Below the pieces are notes generated by a model. It was not told where the DNA came from. It made no database searches and was given only the letters and a program-made list of their open reading frames with translations. 64,000 nucleotides of DNA from Turritopsis dohrnii (taxonomy: Eukaryota; Cnidaria; Hydrozoa; Anthoathecata; Oceaniidae): contig BQMF02000135.1 in NCBI GenBank assembly GCA_027922465.2, positions 124,001-188,000 of the forward strand. Reading direction: 5' to 3'. Of this stretch, positions 43,201-56,379 are shown piece after piece. The number at the start of each line of letters is the position of its first letter. Position 1 is the stretch's first letter. Both the position numbers and the translations under genes were made by a program.

Positions 43201-46200
43201 TGGGGAATCAATTAGTATTGGCCAATAGAAAGCAAAATCAGTAATTCAAGATAAAAAAGAAATGCTAAAATGTCCGCCTAGCGGGGTATAAAACCAGTCC
43301 CTCTAGGCTAACATGTGTAGAATCGCGGAACCATCAAATTTCTCTTCCACCTGATTAATTTTTATTCATTCAAGGCTCCTTCGTAAATTTTGGATACACA
43401 CGAGATTCTTATGTAAAGAATGTGAACACTTAAACACCCACCGCCGTATTTCTGATACGTATTATTTAACAGATCTTCATTTGGCGGGAAAATATCCGGC
43501 TTTACGCCCTTTTGTGAGAAAGAGCCCTTATAGACTTTCAGTTTCAGAGTTTGACTAGGTGAAATTTATTGCTTTAAAAGTAGTTGAAATAACAAAATTT
43601 ATTCAGAAAAGTTTTTGTAAAAAATAAATAAAGTCAAATAAAAAAATATTTGTACATCAATCATACTGTAGTGGAGGAGAACATTAACAAGTATTTAAGT
43701 AAAGAGGCTTCTTCACGGTTCACAGTTCATTTCTTCATACACGTATTTCTAGTAATTGCTCTCTTTTGCTCTGTTTCATAAAACATTTTATTCAGTTATA
43801 CGTGGTGAACTTGGCAAGAACGCATGTCTATTTTCGTGACAAGAATGTTTGTTTACATTTCGATGTCCGTAATTACAAAGGCTGTCCGTAATTAGACACG
43901 AAGACGGTATTCAATAACACTCTACAATTTCATTTGGACACACTTAGAAATTCTTACAAAATAGAAAAAAAGAGCTGAAATTGCAAACTCAAATCTCTTC
44001 TTGTAATGGAAATTAAATCACATTTACAATTTATATGCGTTTTTTTTCATTAATTCCAACCATCCCGGTTTGACCGGGATTGTCCCGGATTTGGTCATAG
44101 CGTCCCGCTCTCCCGGATTCTTATGAAAGTGTCCCGGTTTCCCAATAACTTTCCTTGAAATTTTTACTTATGGATCGTGTATTGAAGAAAAATAGCATAT
44201 TTGCCAGTCAGCTTAAACATCTTTATTGCTTTCAGTCCACTTAAATGCAGAGAATTCAATTCCCCGCTACGCAATTGGATAATATCCACGATTTTACCAT
44301 TTCTTATATTTCCCACTCGGCGAAGATGTCAAACTCGTTCCCAAGACCTTCTATCTGAAATAAATAAATTTTGGGAACAAGGATGCAGAGAAATGCTTCC
44401 ATAATCAAAATTACAAGTGAACAATACCATAAAAGTCTTTTTCAATAATAGTTTTCTTTTGAATAAAACAATAGTTTAGAAGCGTGATATCGTCATATGA
44501 TATTGAACAGGTGTGTCAACCTTGTTCCAAAGTTTTAAATCGAATTTAAATGAAAAAAGAGAAAAAGTCTTAAGAACAAGGTTGAAAGGGATATTACTCT
44601 TTATTTGAATTTGAATGGAACATTTGTAGTGATAAAATCAAAAGTTTTTTAAAATTATGACAGTAAAAGAAACCTCATCATGGCTTCACAACCGAAAAAA
44701 ATTAAAAGAGTTTAACCAAGAGTACAGTTCTACATATCCATTTATTCAGAAGTGTTCATCATCAGTACCTGATCATATTCACAAGTTTCATTGCACTACG
44801 CTAAATGCAGGACAAACCATACAGCATTATGTTGGATGCCAGTAATGATACTGGTGCACAGAAAATGTTTCCGATGACTGTTAGAATATACGATACCCGT
44901 TTTAATTGAATCATGACTAAATTTTTCGATATTAATCTTCTTGAGGGCAGGGACGCATCAACAGCTGAGGTTATGTTTCAGAGTGTTGATAATCTTTTGA
45001 GCAAACATTCTATTCGCTGGGATCACTGTATGGCAATAGGACTAAACAACACAAATGCAAACATAGGATCACAATTCTCTCAAAACTAGAGCACGAGCTA
45101 AAAATGAAGATATTATAATTGCCGGATGCCCGTGTCACATCTTGCACAATGCTTCTTGTAAAGCAAGTAAGGCTTTCTTTGCTGAAAGTAATTTTGATGT
45201 TACTGATCATTGCGTTGATCTTTTTCATTGGTTTGAAAAGTCGAGTAAGAGAAAGTCAATTTTAAAAGAATACTATGAGTTTTGTGATATGGAGTATTCT
45301 CAGGTTATAAAGTTTATTTCAACAAGATGGTTGAGTCTTGAAACTTGCATAAATCGAGAATTGAGAAAATATATTGGACTAAAGTCATATTTTCAATCTG
45401 AAAATTTTGCCGATGCTAGATTCAAGCGATTGTCTGATAGTTTTACTAATCCCATGACTGAGGTATACTTATTGTTTTATCAAGCGATTCTGCCGTGTTT
45501 CAACATGTTTAATAAGTTACTTCAGAGGGAAGAACCACTTATCTATTGCCTTCGTGGTGCTCAACAACGTTTCATGGGAAAATTGGCCGCCAGATTTATT
45601 AAAGCAGAAGTAATTCAAAATCTCAAATCCACTGACATGTCCTTTTCTGAACTTGATTTATCCCTTGAAAACCAACGTAATGATATCGATGTATGGGTTG
45701 GGAATTTAACCCGGCAAATTTTGAAGAAACTTGTTAGCGATGGGGATGTGACTCAAAGAGACATTGATCGGTTTTACGATGCTGTACGTGCGTTTTATGT
45801 CCGGGCCTATGAATACTGTGTTCAATGGCTCCCCTTGATGACCGATTCTTAAAGCATTGTGTGTTTGTAGATTTTGAGAAAAGATCTAAGGTTACATTCG
45901 AAGACATTCAAGACGTAATAAGCAGTTTCAGTCGAATTAATGCCACCATAAACAATGATCCCGCCATTCTTGACACAGTTGAAGAAGAATTTCTTGATTA
46001 CCAGGCTATGGTTCAATCAGATATCCCAAATGATACTTGGGAAGCTGCTGTTACATCAGAAGGGGAACACAGAATGGATATCATTTGGGGGTATTTGGAG
46101 CCCAAACTGCCATATCTTGGGGCCATTGCACTTTCTGTTCTCGTTGTTCCACACAGCAATGCTGGAGAAGAACGTGTTTTTTCTTTGATAAAAAAGAACA

Positions 46201-49200
46201 AAACTGATTTCCGTGCTCAGCTACAACTTGATGGTTCTCTTAACTCAATCATGAGAATCAAAATGAGTCATCCAGAAGAACTTCTCCCATGTCATAAATG
46301 GAAGCCGCCAAAAGATCTGCTTAAAAATTGCAAGTCTGCCACAAGAAGATATAACGAGGAACATTCCAGCAAACATTGAACAACGTACCTTTTTTCACTA
46401 TGTATTTAGTTTATGCCCAGTTTTCTAAACACCAATTGAGTATACTACACCAACAAAGGGTTAAGATAAAAAACGTTCTGAGACAGTATAAGTAGTATGG
46501 TCAATGTATAATAACGTAGGTGTCTAGGCTAGTGTTTCATTTGCCACCATTATTTATCGAACTGTTTAGTTTTTATTAAGTTATGAAGGGAAGCATGTTT
46601 TCAGCTTTATTTAATGTAAAACTCTTTACACAAATATAGAGAGAGAGTGTTTGGCGTAATTAATTAAACAATTTCGGCTACAAAGGTCGTTTTACACTAT
46701 CTGAGGCACTGAAATCTCAAAACATTTTTGCTCGCACAAACCATAGTTGCGTGTTTGTGGAGAAATTAAACTTAGTTAAGAGTGTCCCGGATTTTGAACT
46801 CCAGGGGTTGAAATGTCTGTTTTTTGCCTGTCCAGTCGGGCAATCACAGCCCTCTGAATTAGGAAAAAAGACTGACAGCAAAAAAATGCCGTCGTATTTG
46901 AAAATTGCGACAGCAGATCATTATTTACGGGAAAACTTGATTGGTTTAGGATAATAATAAAACAGAAATTAACTATAAATCAATAGTGTTATCTGGAACA
47001 AGAAGTTACAAGATTTAAAATTATAAACCACAACCATTTCTCAAAAGATGAAATTAAATGTTCATTAAAGATAATAAAAGTGGTACCAGTTGTCAAAGAA
47101 AAAGGTAATATTTGTATTCAAAAAACACTGTTGGCAAAATTTTGCCGTCGTAATTTTGATTTACGGCAGCTTTACGACGGCAAAAGCTGAATGCGGTTGC
47201 AAATTCAGAGGACTGCAATCACAACACTGGTTTTCAAACATTTTGGTGCCCCGAACCAATATTTGACTGTCTCAGACAGTCGGGCCACCACTAAGATTAG
47301 ACACTGAATTTTTGAATTTTGAATTAGGCAAAGTGACATCTGTGTTTCCCTTAAAAAATGTAGATGAGTTTCTGATGGTAAAAGCCATTATTTGTGAGAA
47401 TCTAAAGAAAATAAAAGAAGTAATATCTTCAGATTTTGGTCATTTTCAGATGAATAGCAAATTATCAAAAAATATTGCTCTGAAACAAATTTCAAGGTGT
47501 ATTTTATGGAAGTATGTATTTCATGGAAATATTACTCTAGCTTAAACTGTCCATTGATTGTATAGAAAATTCTGGTAAAAAATAGGCTAAACAAAATATT
47601 GCCAGTTGATGGGGAACTATGTGCATACCACTGCCTTTCTGCTGGTATTGGGGGTGGAGGGCTGCAAATAGAGCCAGCACCAAGATCATCAATATATTTA
47701 TGGAAAAGAAAATACCTACACGATCGGTCCCTGTACACACCTTGAACTTGTTGTACAACTACCGCACCAATTCAACACTGCCGATTAGTACAGCTTTTTG
47801 TTATAAGAACCTAAACAAGTTTTAGTCAACCACAAGTTTTACAGACAGTGCTCCTAATGCAGAAATTACATGTCAGAATAGGTTTAGTTAATCAAGAAGA
47901 AGACATTTACAGAGGAGAAACAGCTGCTGAGTTATTAAGCAGTTCTCTGCCTTGAGCGAATGGAGTAAGCATAGGTTACACCAAAAGTTCAATATAATGC
48001 AAGAAAACTTGAGAAAAGGTTTACAAAGGCACCTAGGCAGTCAGGAATTTACAGAAAAGGCCACCATCAATATGAGTTATGGCATTTGGTACACTTTTTG
48101 TAACGTTTAAGTTTATGGAAGTACTCTTCCCTAGGCCCTTCTTTACACATGAATTTTCTTTCATTAATTTAAATAAAAGGCAAGGCTCTTTCATTTCCAC
48201 CAAAAAACATCATGTGCACTCATTTCCCTAAAGAAATAAAACATATATAGCTTAAACATAGTTGAATTGCAAAAAACTGAGTTTTCTGGCCATGATTTCA
48301 ACAGCAAAAAATATGGGTCCCTGAAATTTGGACAGGTGGAGGACTTTTGACCATGCTTCCGTAAAATACACTTGATAATTTTTTGATAATTTGCAATTGC
48401 ATTCTGTAGGCACTTTTCCCAAGAATTTTCCAAAAACAAATTTCCAGGTGTCATAAGCTGTGATTTTGACCATAATATCTGAAAATTAGCAAAATTGTCT
48501 GACTCGTACAGGTAATACCTCTTTATTACAACCTAATACCCTAACTAACAATTGAACTTCACAAAAATAGAATTCAAGTGCTAATGAAAAGAAATGTTAT
48601 TTCATTGTCTTTAAAGAGCACAAAATAATCATATAAAATCTTGAAGTGTAGAGAAAGCATCTATTTACATGTGAAGATGTGTGCGGATGTTCATAGGAAC
48701 ATTGCCTGATAAATAGCATTTAACTTTGTGGCATAAAGCAATGTTGAGCAAAGGACAACAATATTTATAAATATATCATAATATGTCGTAATATGATTTC
48801 AGAAATCCTGCAGCTATTATGTTTTCTATTATTACTAACTGTAATAACAATTTTGGGCAAGTTGAAATTTGATGTAAAGGTGGTCATTGAGAAAACTTGA
48901 AGATCATTATAACATAATGTATACCAAAATGATTTTTTGAAATCATTAAGTCTTTCTCAATTATAGTATGGAGATAATGGATTATTTAAGTGGATTATTT
49001 TTGCTATAGGGAGGAAGCAATGCTGGACATACCGTTCTTGTTGGAGATAATGAATATAAATTTCATCTCATCCCAAGGTGCTACATTATTTGAATATCAA
49101 ATTTTATACTTGTTGTTTTTTATTATTTTTACCCAAAAATTATGGCAGAAAGATTGAATACATAATAAATTTTATACTCTACACATAAAACATTTTGACT

Positions 49201-52062
49201 ATACTAGTATTTTATCTTTCAGTGGGATTACAAATGAAAGTTTGAATGTTTTGATAGGTAAGGTTTTATAATGAACCTGTTTTGTAGTGTTGTGATGGTC
49301 TAGGGCTTCCATGATAACAAACAATGTTTAAAACATTTTCTTAGTCTTATATTCAAATTATATTCAAATGTTATCAAAAACTGCTAGAACATGATATTTG
49401 TTTCGACAGTGTATCAGCATGTAACATTTTGCTTTTTTTTAAGGAAATGGTGTAGTTTTGCACATTCCAACATTGATGAAAGAAATTGAAACAAATGAAA
49501 AAAAAGGAATAAAAAATATGAGAAAAAGAATTAAGATTTCTGATCGTTGTCACCTAGGTATGTCTATTTTTCATAGTAATTCAACTTGCACCTTATGAAA
49601 AGTCCATAAATTCCAAAATATTCTCAATAAGAAATAAGAAATCCATGACACTTGTTATTTGGATTTTATAAAACAAGTGATTTCTAAAAGTCCAACATCT
49701 AAGTCATGTAAATTGTAAAATGAAATTAATCTGATACCTTTTTCGTTTCATTAGTATTTGACATGCATCAACAAGTTGATGGTTTGCTTGAAAGTCTCAG
49801 AAATAAAAGCAAGTAAGCTGAAAGAATATTTTGAGGCTTGCAAATCGAATATTTCATATCTGAATCAAAATTATCATTTCAAAATTTCATAGAATTGGAA
49901 CCACAAAACGTGGAATTGGCCCAACTTATGCTACGAAGGTAATTTTCTGACTTTTGAACTTAGTTGAAGTCAGTAGAACTGTTCTACCATTTCTAGAACA
50001 ATCTTTTCAGGCTCTTCGTAATGGCATACGGTTAACAGATTTGATATCTGATTATGATGATTTTTGTAAAAAGTAAGTCTTTCAATAACACAGTTTTACA
50101 CCTGGTGTTTTTTTTTTTTTTTTTTTTTTTTTTGCATAGAGCATAGTTTTGCGTTAAGCTCCACATTTGAAGATATGCCAGTGTATTTTTGAACCGTGAA
50201 CACATTCTATTTTTTTTCTATTTCAGGTTTCAGGCTTTGTATGATTACCACAAAAGATTGTAAGTTTATTTGTTGACAAATATTTTTAACGAAAACTTTG
50301 TGAGAAAGTTCATGTCAATGATTTTTCTTAGGTTTCCCGAATTGGAAGTGGATGTAGCAGATGAGTTAAAGAAATATCAAGTATTATACCTTCAACTTTC
50401 ATAATGCTGATTCATTTTCATAATACTAAGTTGTTTATTAAACAGTAATCAATCTTATCTTTTTGAGGGATATAGAGATATTCTTAAAGATATGATGGAA
50501 GATACAGTTGTTACACTGCACACAGCTCTTTCAAGTGGTTTGAGAATATTAGTAGAAGGGGCAAATGCTGCGATGCTTGATATTGACTTTGGTAATTTAC
50601 CATTTTCACTCACAGTTTCTAAACATTAATGATAATAAATAAATGGTTTTTAATGTTTACTTTGCTTAATATATTTGTATCAAAGAGGTTTAGGGCAAGC
50701 TCTAGACTTTAGAAACTTTTCCTTATCGCCATTTTTTATTTACTGCAGACTCCTCATCTCCTCTTAACTTGATATGATAGGTACTTATCCATACGTGACA
50801 TCATCCAATTGCAGCTCTGGTGGTGCTTGCACTGGCTTGGGTCTTCCTCCAAAGAAAATCGATGATATATTTGGTGTTGTGAAGGCGTACACTACACGTG
50901 TTGGAGAAGGTATTTTACCTACAGAGCTTCTTGATGTAAGCATATTCTCTCATTGTTTGTACTGTGGTGTTTATTTGTTTTGTTTTTTAACTCAAACTAG
51001 TCTGAAATGTAACGATTGCCATACCGTTAGAAGTCATGTTGGATTGTCTCTTGTAGGATGTTGGATCACATCTACAACAAGTTGGTGGAGAATTCGGTAC
51101 AACAACAGGTCGACCTAGGCGTTGTGGGTGGTTAGATTTGGTGGTGGTCAAATATACCCATATGATCAATGGCTACACAGCGTAAGTGAAAACAGTTTAA
51201 ACAAAATACACATATCATCAGAACAGTATCATTCACTGTCATGTTTGTATTGCGTCTATAGGCTTGCTGTTACTAAGATTGACGTCCTTGATGATCTAGA
51301 TGAGATCAAGATCGGAGTCGCTTATGAACTTGATGGCAAGCCTTTAGTTTCTTTCCCAGGTAAGTAAAGTGTAATGGCTCTCTGCTATTGCTGTTAACAG
51401 TTTAAGCCACCAAAGATATGGTTTAGTTGATACACCTAATAATTAAAGGGGAGTGTATTAAACAAAAAGGACGCACCTTTCTTCTTCACTTCCTGATCAC
51501 GATATTGTTGGTATGCTTGGTCTTGAAATATCGCCTATATTACTGGACAGTATCTTCGTCGCGTTTTTTAGGTAACTTAAATACATTAGAAAATGTGAAA
51601 GTCCAATACATAACTCTGCCAGGATGGAAGCAGAGTTTGAAAGACATACGAAACTACGACGATCTCCCGGTGAATGCCAAGAAATATTTATCCACCATTG
51701 AGGAACACGTGGGCGTGCCTGGTGAGTAATCTATTGCTATTTAACGAGAACGCGCCCTATTCAGTACCATGAACCTACGGCCTGGTAAGCTATGTTTGAA
51801 TACCATTGACAGCTTACCATATTGTACAGTACACTCTGTAATTCGAACATCCTAAGAATCGAAAGAAAGTTCGATTTATGGAGAGTTCGAATCATGGTGG
51901 TTCTTTGACAAAGAAATGACGGGTTAAGGGACCTTTCGTTCGAATTACCAATTATCAAGATTCGAGAGCATTCATCAATGAATAACATTCGCTTTTATTT
52001 GTATTTTTTTAGTCAAATGGGTGAGTGTTGGAAAGCGACGCGATGCAATCATAATTAGATAA
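40206..52062 (+). CDS. ADSS: Adenylosuccinate synthetase
   Basis: Catalyses IMP + Asp + GTP to adenylosuccinate, the first committed step from IMP to AMP; cytosolic. 15 exons: 40206-40319, 49010-49077, 49223-49257, 49444-49557, 49755-49812, 49893-49938, 50011-50072, 50227-50259, 50332-50380, 50468-50591, 50781-50935, 51057-51181, 51262-51359, 51572-51721, 52013-52062. All GT-AG, all phases closed, 426 residues, normal for the family without the vertebrate N-terminal extension. Motifs: [11 protein letters not shown] (P-loop-like GTP/IMP site with the catalytic Asp), [63 protein letters not shown], and the end [15 protein letters not shown]. The ATG follows a 5' UTR and opens directly on strand 1. 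The first intron is 8.7 kb and full of transposons; the others are short (79 bp to about 290 bp). Confidence 0.97.
40631..40703. repeat. TTAGGG-like triplet followed by a long G-run
   Basis: Three near-telomeric units (ttagggttagggttagggct) precede, after about 25 bases, a run of about 36 G interrupted by one A (about 40667-40703). In ADSS intron 1. It can form G-quadruplex on the transcript strand. Confidence 0.9.
40739..43907 (-). mobile_element. Pogo/Tigger-like DNA transposon in ADSS intron 1
   Basis: Inverted ends ccgtcttcgtgtctaattac / its reverse complement, each followed by a second inverted unit ttgtaattacggacatcg, with TA on both sides (40737-40738, 43908-43909). 3,169 bp. It carries a DDE_1-type transposase on the minus strand, with intact key motifs but at least one frame problem. 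Confidence 0.88.
41585..43142 (-). pseudogene. Pogo/Tigger (jerky-like) transposase, damaged
   Basis: In order on the minus strand: psq-type HTH ([20 protein letters not shown] ... [16 protein letters not shown]), CENP-B-type HTH ([20 protein letters not shown]), catalytic start [13 protein letters not shown], then [17 protein letters not shown] and [15 protein letters not shown], second Asp [13 protein letters not shown], and after a one-base frame shift near 41870 [16 protein letters not shown] (third Asp region) and [10 protein letters not shown]. Segments are separated by short stretches out of frame, some of which may be introns (for example around 42480 and 42690). The frame shift before QPLDVAVF suggests an inactive gene. 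Confidence 0.8.
44657..46379 (+). pseudogene. hAT-type transposase relic (BED/ZBED-like host-gene type)
   Basis: A frame-broken hAT transposase in ADSS intron 1. It begins with a BED-like start (44657: [16 protein letters not shown]), then [20 protein letters not shown] and [13 protein letters not shown] (about 44913-45080, the first catalytic Asp region DNTNANIG with D to N here), then [20 protein letters not shown] (45115) and a long clean stretch 45142-45852 with [11 protein letters not shown]. After one frame shift at about 45840 comes the C-terminal dimerisation domain ([39 protein letters not shown]). Several stops lie between 44845 and 45140. Inverted ends were not identified. Confidence 0.75.
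46847..47215. mobile_element. hAT-like MITE (369 bp)
   Basis: Ends cagccctctgaatt / aattcagaggactg are inverted with one mismatch and are flanked by caatca (46841-46846, 47216-47221). Inner parts carry gccgtcgta / tacgacggc inverted copies. Non-coding, in ADSS intron 1. Confidence 0.7.
47222..49009. other. Remainder of ADSS intron 1, nothing recognised
   Basis: AT-rich intron sequence between the hAT MITE and the second ADSS exon. Short open frames show no domain, splice context or similarity that I recognise. Confidence 0.5.
51826..51985. mobile_element. Fragment of a pogo-like element in the last ADSS intron
   Basis: tacagtacactctgtaattc followed by gttcga repeats and aagggacct resembles the terminal part of the element at 36586-38393 (cagtacac-ccgttaattcga). 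Only one end is recognisable. Confidence 0.45.
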
Positions 52063-53305
52063 CAGTCAACTTTTTGTTTGCTCTAAATTTTTGTTTTGGT
52101 TTGTAATTTTATACGGTGTGAGTTCAATTTTATCGGTGTGAGTTCAATTTCGAGGTAATTGTGAAGTGAGAAAAGTCTATCGATCACATAAATCGATCAC
52201 ACATCCTTTTTTGGAGAATTTTTTATTGATGCAAGATGTGTATTTTTGTACTTTTCTTTTTCTTTTTATCACTGCTATTTATTCATTATTTTTAATGGAG
52301 TGGATCCGAGGTAAACCCGAGGTCTGCTTATGGATAGATTTAGTTGTAGATTTCTTTCGGAAAAAAAAATTTGAACCAAAAAATGACATTTTTCATGTGA
52401 CCATAAATCTCCATAAATTCTAGTTTCAACCGTAACTACATTGATTCAAGTTTTTGTCACTGGAGAAACTGGTAAATTTTTATAATAAGTCAGTATATTG
52501 CGCTGTAAGACTCCCTCTTTTTTGACCTAGCTAACAACCGCGACCTTCGAAGCCTTCAATACTGGGAAATGTGAATAATGAGTGAGTGTTTTCAAGTAAT
52601 CAGGTCATGAAATTACTCATGTTTTTTTATAAGAAATAGTTCTTTAAAACAATACTGAAATTTGGTAAAAATTTGATTAAACCAGGACTGGGATTCACAT
52701 CAACTGAGAAACACTTGTCATAATGTTCTTTCATTTGTTTCTAAAAATCTGAAATTGAGAAACTTCGGTTCTTTTATGTTTCTCAAAAATGCTACTTGTC
52801 AAACAACAGCATCGACAGATACGAGGCGAAACCTGATAATTAAGCGTATGGCGATGTTTGAACAGAAAATCGAGAAATGTTTGTTCAAGTCAGACAGGAT
52901 GATAAATATAAAACACAAAAAAAGAGTAAACCTTTTATGTGGTCCGGCCGATTTTTTTTGCAGTGTATTTGTATAATGGAAATATTGGGTTGGATATTCA
53001 AGTGTAAAGGTGAAATAAAATTCCTAGATCTATCTCGGTTAGAACACAGAAATATCTATGGTTAGAATGATCATTCACTCTAGTGATAAATCCTATTCTA
53101 CCTCGGCTTATCTTTTTAAGATATCCTAAGGTCTACTGAACATCTCGCTGTGTGGACAAAAGATAACATGATTACAAAGCTCCAATTGCCTGCTTGTTTT
53201 TATAGATTGTCAAGAAAAGGAAATTTTGGTCGAATTTGGACCAAATTTTAAGAGCGTTTCAATTTTTTAAAAAGGCTGTACATTCATCAATTTCATTACC
53301 TTAAT

Positions 53306-53834
53306 CGGAGAAATTTTGGCGCGGAGAAAATTTGGCGCAAAATGCCAAAAATCGCCAAACTAAATCCGCGCCAAATTTAGTTTTTTTCTGGCTGCGCCAA
53401 ATTAAATCCGCGCCAAAATTATTTTTTTTCTAGCTGCGCCAAATCATTTTTTTCTTTTCTGGCTAAGTATAGAAACGCCGCAAACAACACCTAGTCGGCA
53501 CCGAGGGAGTCTTTTAGATATGTGAATCGTGTAGGCCCCCTGTGTTGGCTGGGCACTGATCACGCTTGTCACGCTTTTAATTCTTCTTGTTATATCACTG
53601 TCGTGAATCTTCTGTTTATAGTTTTAATAAAAAAAAGTCATGAGTACATGAATGTTTGAAGTTCTATGCTTTACCGTCTCACCTTCTTTGAATGTATGGT
53701 ACTGTAATTAGTTCTGATTGATTCGTTAAACGACTATGAAATTTTTGAAACATTCTGGCTGCGCCAAATTAAATCCGCGCCAAATATTCCAAATTTGCCG
53801 TGCGCCAAATTAAATCCGCGCCAAAATTTCTCCG
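53306..53834. mobile_element. MITE with CGGAGAAATTTTGGCGCGG ends
   Basis: Ends cggagaaattttggcgcgg / ccgcgccaaaatttctccg are perfect inverses. The interior has multiple copies of gcgccaaattaaatccgcg near each end. 529 bp, non-coding. Confidence 0.8.
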
Positions 53835-53840
53835 AATAAG

Positions 53841-53929
53841 GTACCTAATAAACGCCGCGTTGTTTATTAAAAATTTCCAACTTTTGGATGTGGCGTTTAT
53901 CAAAGGGCGGCGTTTGTTAGAGGAAATAC
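53841..53929. mobile_element. Fragment of the AATAAACGCCGC element family
   Basis: ctaataaacgccgcgttgtt ... gggcggcgtttgttagagga matches the terminal part of the element at 23883-24360. Only a short piece is present, abutting the neighbouring MITE. Confidence 0.6.
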
Positions 53930-56379
53930 GTTCGATTTGAGAGCTAAATCGTAAACAAAGAGATTTAGGGGCTGTTCATATGGAGGCGGGCTGGTGAGAT
54001 CTTTCTATTTTTAAGAAACGCATGAAAAAATCTTGGAAAAATGGTTGTCATTTGTGAACAATCCCAAAGAAAGTACATTTCTTAAAACGCGCACAATACC
54101 ACAACAACCAGAATGTCTGCTAACAAAAAACCGTTGAGACTTCGATGGAAATCTGGGAAAAAATACTAACTTTTGTAATTTATGTCACAGCAAATAATAT
54201 TGAAATTTAATGAAAAATTAAATACAAGTGCTTTTAAAAATTAAGATAATTTCAATGGAACTCTTACTGATAACAAATCAATGTACATTAACTCGTACTT
54301 TTTAACTCCGATGAAAATTTATAGCGTCAAAGCGTTCATTCCTTGCAGGCCTGCGTTTGACTTGAGAGGTAATGTTACCGATGTCATGCCTCCATTAACG
54401 TGCGACTACTTTTAAAATTCTTTCTTTCAATGATAAAAAATACATCCTGTATCAAAAGTGAAAATTTTTCTGCAAAAAAATGATCTCAGACAATAAAGTC
54501 AAACACGGTTGATTCTGGTGAGTTCTATATCGCTTTCTCCCTCAATGTTACTACAAAAATTTCTAATCATTCAAAACGACAAATAACTTCGTCAAAAACA
54601 ATTTATGCAAAAAGACAAAAAAAAGTAGATACAAAATTCATATCTGTAAAAGGAAACAAAACACGAAGTACAACAAACAGGAATCTGATAAATAGAGTCT
54701 ATAACCCGGATCGAAACAGTCATTAGCATTCCAGTAACAGATAAAATAAGAACGCTTCGGTATACAAAGCAGCTACATTTTTTTACGAGGACATCTATAT
54801 TTCAGATGAGGCTATCTGCCATTTATTAAAATTCAAATTCAAAAATCAGATCACTGCGGAGTATCCTCACCCCCTACACAGACCTATTCACATGTCATCG
54901 AATGAATACGTTCCTTGAGGGAGACTCCAAAAACGGTGTAAGTTTCTTTTATAGTTCGCTAAAGCACTAGACGAAGAAGCCGTTAAGTTACAGTGGAAAA
55001 CATAGGCTATTATCAGACGATGCAAATAAATAACCGATCCTGAATATAATTATAAAGTGAATTGTTCCTTACATGCAAACGAGATATATTGAAATAAAGT
55101 GTTCATATTACATCGTATCACAAAAAGGCTGTCTCAAGAGGTTTGATGACTACAGTAATATGATACGATGGACTTGATGTGATACTTGAGGAAACCATGG
55201 TGATATCAAAACACAAAGATTATAGAGGAATGAGAAGTCAAACAATAGTGTTCCATTTCTACACTAGAGTGAAATCACACTGAAATTATAACAGATAGTG
55301 TGGAATGACGCCCCATCACTAATAAAAATCATTTCCAAATGAAACCTCACTGCAAGGTGTGAACATCACCATAACACTAGATAACCACTTCTTATTGATT
55401 GCACTGAATGTTTATCCTGTAGACGACTTGCAAAGTTACTGCAGGCGATTGGAAAAAAGATTAAGTCGACAAAGCGAAATTGGAACATGACGATAGGGTT
55501 TCCTTAGAATAATATCGGTTTGAACTTAAATTGAACTGAAAAACATATTCTCCTAACGATATGTTAAGCTTTTACTGTGAACAATTTTAAACATTTGAAA
55601 GACCTCAAAAATAAACACAACAAATACAAATAGACTATATAAATACACAATTCTTCAGAAAATCCCCCAGTCTTTTGTCAATATTCTAACTATGAAAGTT
55701 AAACATAACATATTACCAAAATATCACACCTTGTCCAAGCATCTAAAATAAAATCCGACTCAGCTTCAATCAGGCTACAAAAAACAACGAAACTTGCACC
55801 TAAGTGTTTATAGTGTTAATGTATATTATCACTCTCAACAAAACATAGGTAATTTAGAGGGTTGTTTTGTTAGAACATGTGACAGACCTATTCAAAATAT
55901 TTACTGCTGTTCATGAAAAAGTGAAAAATCTTTAAATGCTAAGAAAAGGGATGACATGAGCCTGACTTTAGGCCGTTATTAGCATTATTCGTCATGCTTG
56001 GGATATAAGAAATACTTCTGAAGTATCTCTTAAGCATATCCCAAGCTTTTATTTGATTCCAGATATTCAATAATAGGCATATCAGTTTTAAACCTATAAA
56101 AAGGTGTATGGTATTTGCATTGGAGTACTTCTCTGTAAAAACAAAAGTGCAGAATATAAACGAGGTAGGGGATCTTCCTACTATAAAATTTACAAAAGTT
56201 CAACAACAACACATGCTCAAGTTTAAGTTGCAAAATCTACAAAAGCTTCTAGTCAAAATCTGAAAACAGCAACAGAATAATAAACAAAATTAACTTTTCT
56301 ATCATAATGGAAACAATCACCATTATCATTAATTTTAACAGTGTAATTATGATAATTAAAGTATTACTTCCGTTCACCT

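Larger units (their letters stand above)
52063..56379. other. Intergenic region, ADSS 3' side to LRR/EGF gene 3' side
   Basis: Both neighbouring genes end here (convergent 3' ends). No coding exon recognised. It contains a MITE (53306-53834) and a fragment of the AATAAACGCCGC family (53841-53929). A minus-strand AATAAA near 56047-56052 may be the poly(A) signal of the LRR/EGF gene. Confidence 0.5.

Noticed and set aside
47532..47825. Overlapping short frames on both strands in ADSS intron 1
   Set aside because: Mutually antisense with no recognisable motif.
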